A stretch of 64,000 nucleotides of DNA. Origin: Gammaproteobacteria bacterium (GTDB lineage Bacteria; Pseudomonadota; Gammaproteobacteria; Burkholderiales; Nitrosomonadaceae). A program made the translations under genes and the position numbers. The notes below the pieces were generated by a model that saw nothing but the letters and a program-made list of their open reading frames with translations, ran no database searches and was not told the origin of the DNA. Shown here in pieces: positions 18,548 through 24,968 of the stretch. Location of the stretch: positions 1 through 64,000 of the forward strand of contig JAUIIB010000009.1 of NCBI GenBank assembly GCA_030431985.1, in the 5' to 3' direction. Position 1 is the first letter of the stretch. Every line of letters begins with the position of its first letter.

Positions 18548-20111
18548 AATCATGCAAATCATCTGCTAGTACTGCACGATCGCGTGCCCATGCACGCAAC
18601 TGGCCAATACGTTCGGCCATGACCACAGACAAAGGACGCGTGCGCTCGAGTTCATGCAAAATATCCGATGAACTCAATGGCGGTTCATTATCACGGGCTG
18701 TTGTTTCAAAAATAGCTGCAATCACTGCTTGCTCGATTTCTGCACCTGAAAAACTGCTGGCACTTGCCGCCAGCTCAGCTACATTGAAGGTCTTCGGATC
18801 AAACCCGCGCTTATCCAAATGAATACTAAAAATCTGCTCGCGCGCTACGGCATTCGGAAAATCAACGAAAAAAATCTCATCAAAACGCCCTTTACGGATA
18901 AGTTCGGGTGGTAACGTCGAAATATCGTTGGCTGTCGCCACGATAAATACCGGTTTTGCCGCATTACTGCGTTCCGACAACCAGGTCAGGAAAGTGCCCA
19001 GTATACGCCGCGACACACCGCTATCCTGTTCACCTGAACCACCACCCAACCCCTTTTCCAGTTCATCGATCCATAGCACGCAAGGCGCCATACCCTCAGC
19101 CGCAGATAGCGCTGCACGCATGTTACGCTCGCTTTCACCATAAAACTTATTATATATAGCACCGAAATCCAGTCGCATCAGTGGAATGTTCCATTCTCCC
19201 GCAATCGCACGAGCGGCAAGGCTTTTACCGCCCCCCATTACACCAAGGAGCAATATACCCTTAGGCCGGTCAAGCGCTGCAGTTTTTGGATCAAGAAATG
19301 GTTTCTGGCGCAATGTAACCCAGTGCTTCATACGCGCCAGACCACCTATGGCATCGAACTTGAACGTCGATTCTTCAAAGCCCAGCACACCGGCGCCACC
19401 CAGCGCCTGATGTTTAATATCGAGAATACGGCGAATATCATTCTGATTAATTGCCCCATCGGTACGTAATGCCTGACGCACCAGCCTACGCACATCTTCA
19501 AACTCAAGACCGAGTAAATGCATGATCAACAAATCCACGATACGGCGGTCACCACGAACTTTATCGCCATTTTCAGTCAGGTAACGCTGCGCTTCATCGA
19601 CAACAATAGACCGGATATCGTCCCGGGTCGGCAATTTCGGTTTGAAATGCGCAGCCAAACGCAGTAGTTCTGAAGGCACGTCCTCCAGCGTTGGGCTGAC
19701 AAACACCAAAGTTCGTGCACACTTATAATGATCCATACCTATCTCACGGATCAATCTCACCGCAACAGGCTCCTTAAAACCGGGATGCGCATCGCACAAT
19801 ACATAAACACCGTTCTGCGCCGATTTATCAATATGCCGCAGGCAGTCAATGAGCTCATTGGTCTGATAAATGCCCTTGCCATGATTATCGTCCGACGATG
19901 CAACATGCATCTCACCGATCCCTCCACCTGTACCCATAACCCGGCCAAGACCGTCGACAATACTCCAGCGCATCATCAGCTGATTTTCCAAATTGACAGC
20001 TTGTGTCAGCAGTTTCAGAATTCGCGGCTCTTCATGGGTTTCAATCAATATCAGCGGTACTTTTGCACGTAGTAAAGCAGACAGTTCATTTATTTCGGCA
20101 AGTTCGTTCAT
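18546..20111 (-). CDS. AAA family ATPase, Ycf46-like
   Basis: A 521-residue soluble ATPase. The first 230 residues form an N-terminal domain typical of the Ycf46-type AAA proteins of cyanobacteria, plastids and many proteobacteria. The AAA core follows: Walker A GVMGGGKS (290-297), Walker B CVLWIDE (344-350), a pore-like KFYGESERN segment and the arginine finger region LIRKGRFDE. Start ATG is preceded by GGAAGG. The family's role is poorly known; in cyanobacteria it is linked to inorganic carbon and light regulation, which may not apply here. REP-like repeats lie at both ends of the gene, suggesting the gene or its flanks have been exposed to mobile palindromes. Confidence 0.85.
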   Translation of the reverse strand: MNELAEINELSALLRAKVPLILIETHEEPRILKLLTQAVNLENQLMMRWSIVDGLGRVMGTGGGIGEMHVASSDDNHGKGIYQTNELIDCLRHIDKSAQNGVYVLCDAHPGFKEPVAVRLIREIGMDHYKCARTLVFVSPTLEDVPSELLRLAAHFKPKLPTRDDIRSIVVDEAQRYLTENGDKVRGDRRIVDLLIMHLLGLEFEDVRRLVRQALRTDGAINQNDIRRILDIKHQALGGAGVLGFEESTFKFDAIGGLARMKHWVTLRQKPFLDPKTAALDRPKGILLLGVMGGGKSLAARAIAGEWNIPLMRLDFGAIYNKFYGESERNMRAALSAAEGMAPCVLWIDELEKGLGGGSGEQDSGVSRRILGTFLTWLSERSNAAKPVFIVATANDISTLPPELIRKGRFDEIFFVDFPNAVAREQIFSIHLDKRGFDPKTFNVAELAASASSFSGAEIEQAVIAAIFETTARDNEPPLSSSDILHELERTRPLSVVMAERIGQLRAWARDRAVLADDLHD

Positions 20112-20241
20112 AACCTTCCATCGTAAAGTGAGCCATACTCATGCAACGACTTCGCCTAAAAGAATCTTGAATGATTAAGCCATTCGGCTGAACTAAAATC
20201 GTTTTAATCTTTCACAAAAATGGAAGATTAACTTTCAGTCA

Positions 20242-20314
20242 CTAGGGTCAAAACTCATTGCTTTTATACAATTCTGTTCAAAAATAACGCAAAAAGAGCA
20301 AGTTTTGACCCTAG
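20242..20314. repeat. REPIN-like pair: two inverted copies of CTAGGGTCAAAACT
   Basis: The 14-base arm CTAGGGTCAAAACT (20242-20255) is matched exactly by its inverse complement AGTTTTGACCCTAG (20301-20314), with 45 bases between. Two REP units facing each other with a short spacer is the layout of a REPIN or small MITE. It lies between two divergent genes (AAA ATPase and lipocalin), so it is not at the 3' end of either and a terminator role is unlikely. Such elements are usually moved by a RAYT (Y1 transposase) elsewhere in the genome; none is in this window. Confidence 0.75.
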
Positions 20315-20351
20315 ATACTGATAGCCATCTATACAATTCAGGTATACACTT

Positions 20352-20867
20352 ATGCATAACTTTCCATTATTTTCCTTATTTATCCTGCTGATAGGTTGCA
20401 CAGGTATTCCCAATGGTGTTACCCCCGTCAAGAATTTTGACGAAAGCCGGTATCTGGGTAAATGGTATGAAATTGCCCGACTCGATCATGCCTTTGAACG
20501 CGGCTTAAGTCATGTAACCGCAGAATACGCATTACGCAAAGACGGTGGAATCAACGTCGTCAATCGTGGATTCTCAGTTGCCAGCAATACGTGGGAAGAA
20601 GCGACAGGAAAAGCCTATTTTGTCGGTAAACGTGATGAAGGCCATTTAAAGGTTTCATTCTTTGGTCCTTTTTACGGGTCTTACGTTGTATTTGAGCTGG
20701 ATGAGGTAAATTATCAATACGCTTTTGTATCGGGCTACGACACATCTTATTTATGGCTACTCTCAAGAACCCCGACTATTGGCGAACATATCAAAATGCG
20801 ATTCATTGAGCAATCAAAAGCGCTTGGTTTTGATACTGATGCACTCATCTTCACTAAGCATCACTAA
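20352..20867 (+). CDS. blc: Bacterial lipocalin (Blc-like outer membrane lipoprotein)
   Basis: A 171-residue protein with a lipoprotein signal (FILLIGC lipobox, cysteine near residue 17). The lipocalin signature is YLGKWYEIARLDHAFERG, with further conserved blocks YGSYVVFELD and YAFVSGYDTSYLWLLSRTP. Lipocalins of this type bind fatty acids or lysophospholipids and sit in the outer membrane. The DNA-repair gene downstream begins 20 bases after the stop, so the two are probably in one operon. Confidence 0.93.
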   Translation: MHNFPLFSLFILLIGCTGIPNGVTPVKNFDESRYLGKWYEIARLDHAFERGLSHVTAEYALRKDGGINVVNRGFSVASNTWEEATGKAYFVGKRDEGHLKVSFFGPFYGSYVVFELDEVNYQYAFVSGYDTSYLWLLSRTPTIGEHIKMRFIEQSKALGFDTDALIFTKHH

Positions 20868-20887
20868 CATCACAATGGAAAGCTAAC

Positions 20888-21316
20888 ATGCGACTTTGGT
20901 CGATACATCCCAGATATCTGGATTCAAAAGGTTTGGTGGCGCTTTGGCGGGAGAGTCTGCTCGCCCAAAATGTATTGCTCGGAAAAACCAAGGGCTACAG
21001 AAATCACCCGCAGCTCGTACGATTTAAAAACACAACAGATCAAGTTGCGGCGATTGGCGAGTATTTAAAGGCGGTCGTCGAAGAAGCGGATCGCCGGGAC
21101 TTTCATTTCAACAAAACCAAGATTATTGGCAGAAATTTTAAAAATCGGATACCCGTTACGGATGGGCAGATTCAATATGAATACAAACACCTGCTAAGCA
21201 AATTAATAGCCAGAGACAACGCATTATTTCAGAAATTCAAAGACGCGACTGAAATCGAACCGCATCCGATGTTTTATAACGTTCCCGGTGACGTTGAAGA
21301 CTGGGAAACCGTATAA
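20888..21316 (+). CDS. Pyrimidine dimer DNA glycosylase family protein (Pyr_excise, T4 endonuclease V-like)
   Basis: A 142-residue protein starting MRLWSIHPRYLDSKGLVALW, the standard N-terminus of bacterial members of the family named after T4 endonuclease V (DenV). The T4 enzyme cuts the glycosylic bond of UV-induced cyclobutane dimers and then the phosphodiester backbone. Other conserved parts are KGYRNHPQLVRF and EIEPHPMFYNVPGDVEDWE near the C-terminus. The bacterial branch is less studied and its substrate in this organism is inferred. GGAAAG precedes the ATG. It lies 20 bases after the lipocalin gene. Confidence 0.85.
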   Translation: MRLWSIHPRYLDSKGLVALWRESLLAQNVLLGKTKGYRNHPQLVRFKNTTDQVAAIGEYLKAVVEEADRRDFHFNKTKIIGRNFKNRIPVTDGQIQYEYKHLLSKLIARDNALFQKFKDATEIEPHPMFYNVPGDVEDWETV

Positions 21317-21563
21317 ACTAGTGTAACGTTTGTCCCTGTGAGTCATTTCTACAAGATCTATCAGATACTTAATCTACACACAACGTAATATATCTGTAAT
21401 AATAACTTTACGTGAATTTGGTTCTGCCAGTCTCCCATAACTATCATATATTATTTTCAAGATACAAAGAAGGTCATAAGATGTTTTGGCTTAACCGTGT
21501 CACATCAAACACTCTGGTGTGTGTTCACCTATAGTTACCTCAAACAAGACGAGGAATAATCAA

Positions 21564-22190
21564 ATGAGAATATTGATAAAACTAGCGTTCATGATTGGTT
21601 TATTGGCAAGTTATCATCTTGTATGGGCCGATCGTGTAGGCGGTTCCGCACGCGCAGACTTTGGCACAGATGAACTGTCAGTCCCATGTGTACAAATCGC
21701 AAATTTTGAAGATGACGCTTTTAATGATCTGTTTTTCGATATTATTCTGGAAAGAAGAGGCAATTCTTTTAATTATGAATTAACATTCGCCGAATCGGAA
21801 GATCAGGCGCATTGCCAAAGGGTCGCAGACTTCGCCGCCTTTGACGATGACGATTTCGACGATGGCGAATCTGGCGCTAACAATATTCTGGTCAGTTGTG
21901 AGTTACGTTCCGACCGCTCAAAAATATCTGTCGATGGCAAGAATCTGGCAGTCGGCGACTATTCGTCAACGGTCACATCGGGGAGCGTGTCAGTTTCCAG
22001 TCCGGTGAAATCAAGCGTCGGTGACGAAGTAGAATTTGATTACGATAGCTCACCCGATGATATTGCAGCAGGCGCAACAGAAATCGGCGCCGATTTTATT
22101 CAAAACGGTGCCGTCGATGCTGATATCATAGACGCCAGCGATAATGTTGTCGCATCGGTCAGCAATGTAATGTGTTCCATCCGGGATTAA
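21564..22190 (+). CDS. Hypothetical exported acidic protein
   Basis: A 208-residue protein of no family I recognise. The ATG at 21564 follows GAGGAAT; an upstream in-frame codon at 21519 has no such site. Residues 1-22 (MRILIKLAFMIGLLASYHLVWA) are a signal peptide. The mature part is rich in Asp (for example FDDDDFDDGES), predicted beta-rich, with four cysteines. The acidic run could bind calcium or another cation. A strong hairpin follows directly after the stop, so the gene is probably a single transcription unit. Confidence 0.7.
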   Translation: MRILIKLAFMIGLLASYHLVWADRVGGSARADFGTDELSVPCVQIANFEDDAFNDLFFDIILERRGNSFNYELTFAESEDQAHCQRVADFAAFDDDDFDDGESGANNILVSCELRSDRSKISVDGKNLAVGDYSSTVTSGSVSVSSPVKSSVGDEVEFDYDSSPDDIAAGATEIGADFIQNGAVDADIIDASDNVVASVSNVMCSIRD

Positions 22191-22200
22191 ACGTTATTTT

Positions 22201-22233
22201 GAGTTTGGTATTCATAACACGCATACCAAACTC
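22201..22233 (+). terminator. Perfect 11-bp hairpin after the acidic exported protein gene
   Basis: GAGTTTGGTAT (22201-22211) and ATACCAAACTC (22223-22233) pair perfectly around an 11-base loop, ten bases after the stop codon at 22190. There is no long T-run after it, so it is either a weak intrinsic terminator or a 3' stabilising hairpin. Confidence 0.6.
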
Positions 22234-22691
22234 ATTACCATTTATGTCTTAGCAACCAGATCTTTAACGATTTAATTGCGTAGCGAGGAACTCGCTCGGA
22301 AATTATGGGGAAAGACGTGGATGTCCACATTATCTAAGCATTCAGCCGATGATTTTGAGCAGTAAAGATTGCAACTGTACATCTGGACTTTTAGTAAGAT
22401 CCATTGCCTTCGAGCCTGATGGCATGCGCCGGTTGAAGCCCTATCGCAAAAACGTACCCAAAGTGCTTGTCCCCAGAACTGCAGAACTTCGGATTTGAAC
22501 TATTACATATCAACACTGTCACAGCAATTTGCTAAAGCCCTTCTGATGTTACTCGTTATTATAAGGGACACGATTATGTGAATCGTGCCACCATTTTTTG
22601 TTAATATCGCATCGGCAAAAGTTAGGCTCTAAAGACAACAATTATTGAGCTCGTTTTACAAATTAATTAATTCACTATCAAGGAGATAACA
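22234..22691. other. 458-base gene-free stretch with several hairpins
   Basis: No ORF with codon or start-site support on either strand. Small perfect inverted repeats are AGCGAG-GAA-CTCGCT (around 22282-22296), GTGGA-TG-TCCAC (around 22318-22329) and CACGATT-ATGTG-AATCGTG (22569-22587), the last followed by a run of six T. I see no tRNA or known riboswitch. It could be decayed mobile DNA or an uncharacterised RNA leader for the histidine-rich gene. Confidence 0.4.
22569..22599 (+). terminator. Terminator-like hairpin upstream of the histidine-rich gene
   Basis: CACGATT (22569-22575) pairs with AATCGTG (22581-22587) around a 5-base loop; ATTTTTT begins a few bases later. It ends about 90 bases before the ATG at 22692. 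It may terminate an upstream transcript or act as an attenuator in a leader; sequence alone does not decide. Confidence 0.4.
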
Positions 22692-22949
22692 ATGGGTGAC
22701 CATAAACATACACATGACCACGATCATGAGCATACTCACAATCACGACCAAGAGCACAAACATTCAGACGGCACAACACATTCGCATGATCATTCTCATA
22801 CCCACAGCCATGATCACCATCATGCACACGCTCACTCCCACGATCACGATAGCGACACTAACAATCACAACCACAGCCATAGTAACAATGATCATGATGG
22901 TCACGAGCATGACCATGATGAGCATAAGCATGATGATCATTCACACTAA
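22692..22949 (+). CDS. Histidine-rich (40% His) putative metal-binding protein
   Basis: An 85-residue protein with 34 histidines, almost all in His-x dipeptides (HDHDHEHTHNHD style), with Asp, Glu, Ser and Thr filling the rest and almost no hydrophobic residues. AAGGAG stands 6 bases before the ATG, an ideal ribosome binding site, which argues for real translation. There is no signal peptide, so it should be cytoplasmic. Such composition implies binding of many Ni, Zn, Cu or Co ions, as in histidine-rich storage proteins like Hpn or the tails of metal chaperones; that role is inferred. No transporter, hydrogenase or urease gene is next to it. The low-complexity DNA could also expand or contract by slippage. 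Confidence 0.75.
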   Translation: MGDHKHTHDHDHEHTHNHDQEHKHSDGTTHSHDHSHTHSHDHHHAHAHSHDHDSDTNNHNHSHSNNDHDGHEHDHDEHKHDDHSH

Positions 22950-22965
22950 CATTTAAAACACAAAA

Positions 22966-22992
22966 TCAGGGACAGATTTTTTCTGTTCCTGG
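22966..22992. repeat. Imperfect palindrome after the histidine-rich gene
   Basis: AGGGACAG (22968-22975) pairs, with one wobble, with CTGTTCCT (22983-22990) around the loop ATTTTTT. It starts soon after the stop at 22949. No T-run follows, so it resembles a dispersed palindromic repeat more than a terminator, though it may stabilise the 3' end. Confidence 0.5.
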
Positions 22993-23070
22993 CTCCCTTA
23001 GAACGTTTTCCCACTCATTCTTCACATAACGATACAAATCAGCCGCGCGACAAAAGAACGTAGGCTAGAT

Positions 23071-23120
23071 TTGACTTGTCAGAGGTTTTTCCTATTTTGT
23101 ACGGTATCACCGTACAAAAT
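23071..23120 (+). promoter_or_regulatory. Promoter and operator of the YefM/YoeB-type module
   Basis: A sigma-70 promoter is visible: TTGACT (23071-23076), 16 bases, TATTTT (23093-23098). Overlapping the -10 is a perfect palindrome: ATTTTGTACGGT (23094-23105), 3 bases, ACCGTACAAAAT (23109-23120). A TGTAC core is also found in the E. coli yefM operator. Antitoxin and toxin-antitoxin complex would bind here and repress the operon. The ATG follows 13 bases after the palindrome. Confidence 0.75.
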
Positions 23121-23133
23121 CGAATACCTACCG

Positions 23134-23412
23134 ATGGATAGCACTACTGTAAATAAATTTCGAGATAGCCTGAAATCATTTGTAGAGCAAGTAGTTAACC
23201 AGCATGCGCCATTGCGCGTGACCCGCCGGAACGGCGCGGATTTCGTGGTTTTAAGCGCAGAGGACTGGGAACGCGACCAGGAAACCTTATACGTGCTTCA
23301 GAATAACAGCCTCATGCGCCAAATCGCAGAATCAAGTGCCACTCACAAAACCCATACAGGATACACCCCGACCAAAGTGCAACTTGATGAGATCTCTGGT
23401 GTTCGAAGGTAA
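23134..23412 (+). CDS. yefM: Antitoxin of the Phd/YefM family
   Basis: A 92-residue antitoxin. I start at MDSTTVNKF because this matches the family and places the start just after the operator. The N-terminal half (VNKFRDSLKSFVEQVV, PLRVTRRNGADFVVLSAEDW) is the Phd/YefM DNA-binding and dimerisation fold with its VVLS-x-EDW motif. The C-terminal half would wrap the toxin. The gene overlaps the toxin start by 26 bases, which is typical of translationally coupled modules. Confidence 0.88.
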   Translation: MDSTTVNKFRDSLKSFVEQVVNQHAPLRVTRRNGADFVVLSAEDWERDQETLYVLQNNSLMRQIAESSATHKTHTGYTPTKVQLDEISGVRR

Positions 23413-23668
23413 GTCATGGCTAGTGTACGAGAACCTGCGGCAACGCGACAAACAACTGCATAAAAACCTATGCTCGATTCTCAAAGAAATGCTCCGCGGC
23501 GATCCGACAATCGGATTGGGTAGGCCGGAAGCCTTGCACCATAATTTGGCTGGATTCTGGTCGCGACGACTCAGCCAAAAAGACAAACTCATCTATAAAT
23601 TCGACGAGACGCATATCTATGTCTTTGCTATCGGTGGCCATAACGATAGTTTGAGTCTTAACGTTTAA
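23387..23668 (+). CDS. yoeB: mRNA interferase toxin, YoeB/Txe family
   Basis: A 93-residue ribosome-dependent RNase of the RelE superfamily. From MRSLVFEGKSWLVYENL it aligns well with YoeB; GRPEALHHNLAGFWSRR contains the expected catalytic glutamate (Glu48) and arginine (Arg60/Arg61), and His85 sits near the C-terminus. The C-terminus (GGHNDSLSLNV) is longer than the E. coli RYHY end. It should cleave mRNA at the ribosomal A site when the antitoxin is degraded. Downstream in the same frame another 24 codons stay open after the stop, probably by chance. Confidence 0.88.
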   Translation: MRSLVFEGKSWLVYENLRQRDKQLHKNLCSILKEMLRGDPTIGLGRPEALHHNLAGFWSRRLSQKDKLIYKFDETHIYVFAIGGHNDSLSLNV

Positions 23669-23824
23669 GCTGTAGGACGCGATTTCAGAAGCGACGACGA
23701 TTACCTCGTTGAACAATATGATGGGGATATCTCGGTAAAATGACTCTTGCTAGTCTCGCCATTAACGCGTAGTACGTATAATACCTTAATTAAATATCAT
23801 GTCGGCAGAACTCTTTAACAGCTT

Positions 23825-24034
23825 TTACTCCCACTTTATCTTCAAATCCTTGTGAGACTGCGCACAATCGCGAAGATAAAGATTGATGAGACTTTGATAA
23901 GGCATATCCTTGTCTTCAGCCAAGGCTTTGAAATAATCTATCGTATCTTCGTCGATCCTGATAGTGACTTGTTTTTTTAATTTCTTCGCATAAGGATTCT
24001 TAACGGATTTTGAAAAATCGTAATGATCACGCAT
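23825..24034 (-). CDS. brnA: BrnA-type antitoxin
   Basis: A 69-residue protein starting MRDHYDFSKSVKNPYAKKL, with a ribbon-helix-helix-like part KKQVTIRIDEDTIDYFKALA followed by PYQSLINLYLRDC. This is the layout of BrnA antitoxins, which bind BrnT and repress the operon. The start at 24034 overlaps the end of the toxin gene (ATG-x2-TGA) and has GAAGG 7 bases upstream. Longer in-frame starts exist but lie deep inside the toxin gene. The toxin-first order is normal for brnTA. Confidence 0.85.
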   Translation of the reverse strand: MRDHYDFSKSVKNPYAKKLKKQVTIRIDEDTIDYFKALAEDKDMPYQSLINLYLRDCAQSHKDLKIKWE

Positions 24035-24320
24035 GTCGATAACCTTCATAAATTTTGCGCTCTTGTTTATTCGCCTTGCGAGTCGAAATAATTCGTATAG
24101 ACGCCTTATTTCTGATGCAATGACATACCACAAGTAAACGCGATTGAATACTTGTACCTAGTAATATGAATCTGTCTTCACCCTCAGAATGGTCAGGATC
24201 AGCAATAAGGCGGGCAAACTCATCCGTAAAAACTGTCTTGGCCTCATCAAAAGAGATGCCGTGCTTCTTTTGATTCGATGCATCCTTTATAGGGTTCCAC
24301 TCGAAGGTTAAATGATCCAT
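24027..24320 (-). CDS. brnT: BrnT-type toxin (RelE-like ribonuclease)
   Basis: A 97-residue protein with the BrnT signature: FEWNPIKDASNQKKHGISFDEA at the N-terminus, then FTDEFARLIADPDHSEGEDRFILLG, and a C-terminal RIISTRKANKQERKIYE. The family has a RelE-like fold and blocks translation by cleaving RNA. It is the first gene of a leftward operon with brnA and faces the YoeB module, so two toxin systems converge within about 1.2 kb. Confidence 0.9.
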   Translation of the reverse strand: MDHLTFEWNPIKDASNQKKHGISFDEAKTVFTDEFARLIADPDHSEGEDRFILLGTSIQSRLLVVCHCIRNKASIRIISTRKANKQERKIYEGYRHA

Positions 24321-24327
24321 TTCGTTG

Positions 24328-24355
24328 ATTGTAACTACAATATAATTACAGTCAA
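24328..24355 (-). promoter_or_regulatory. Promoter and operator of the BrnT/BrnA module
   Basis: On the minus strand a sigma-70 promoter reads TTGACT (24355-24350), 16 bases, TACAAT (24333-24328). An inverted repeat ATTGTA-2-TACAAT (24328-24341) covers the -10, a good place for BrnA autorepression. The toxin ATG is 7 bases downstream of the repeat, so the transcript has an almost absent leader. Confidence 0.65.
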
Positions 24356-24416
24356 GCGCTAAGTATTGAGGATAGGTAATCCATACAAAACCGTTAACAC
24401 TACCCTTAATGGAGTA

Positions 24417-24782
24417 TTAAGCATCTGATGCCCCAGAGGATATCAAGCGATAAACAAATTTGCTATCTTCTAATGGAAGACCAAGATCTTTTCGGACTAC
24501 CTTCAAGAGTTCTGTAAGAACTTCATCGTGATTTAAACCGCTTCTCGACGCCTCCTGCATTTGTTGCGCAGCTTGAATTACCTCAACGGAGGCAACCAGC
24601 CCAATTGTGTTACACGATTTGGCAAATCTCCGTTGTGCCACGGGCGTGGAATCTTCCTTGACAACACTGGACATGGCTTCAAATAACTCTTGGTACATTT
24701 CCAACTTCTTTCGTCGCCAATCCGCTTCACGTTCTTTGTGTTTTGCAAAGAGGTAGCCGAGAACTGCCACAATAACTGACAC
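24417..24782 (-). CDS. Hypothetical small membrane-anchored protein
   Basis: Not recognised. 121 residues from a GTG. The N-terminus is a single hydrophobic helix (VIVAVLGYLFA), then a charged coiled-coil-like region (KHKEREADWRRKKLEMYQELFEAMSS), and a soluble alpha-helical part. The frame stays open for about 17 codons upstream (which would read KEKIAIALIAAL before the GTG, completing the membrane helix), but no ATG, GTG or TTG is found there. Either a rare start codon is used or the 5' end has been damaged. The start is uncertain. It lies in the toxin-antitoxin accessory stretch. Confidence 0.5.
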   Translation of the reverse strand: MSVIVAVLGYLFAKHKEREADWRRKKLEMYQELFEAMSSVVKEDSTPVAQRRFAKSCNTIGLVASVEVIQAAQQMQEASRSGLNHDEVLTELLKVVRKDLGLPLEDSKFVYRLISSGASDA

Positions 24783-24968
24783 TAGCGCAGCGATTAAGGC
24801 TATTGCGATCTTTTCTTTTCCATTCTTTCCTACCTAACAGTATGTTTATGATAAATTAATCTTCATAATATATTGGTATGAAGACTCTCTATCTTTTATT
24901 AATAACTATTATAAAACAATCGTAATCTACTGATAATAAAATATTTCAGACTATTTCATTTAGAAAAA

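Noticed and set aside
21481-21534. 17-codon ORF (starting MFWLNRV) with AAGAAGG upstream, before the acidic exported protein gene
   Set aside because: Too short to support from composition, and no attenuator hairpin follows it. It may be a leader peptide, but a chance ORF is as likely.
22692-22956. Second overlapping ORF in another frame over the histidine-rich gene (Met/Ile/Thr-rich)
   Set aside because: It is a by-product of the repetitive CAT/CAC codons. The ribosome binding site fits the histidine-rich frame.
23669-23740. Open frame of 24 codons continuing in frame after the YoeB stop
   Set aside because: No start codon or family resemblance. YoeB already has its catalytic C-terminal part before the stop, so this is more likely chance than a readthrough extension.
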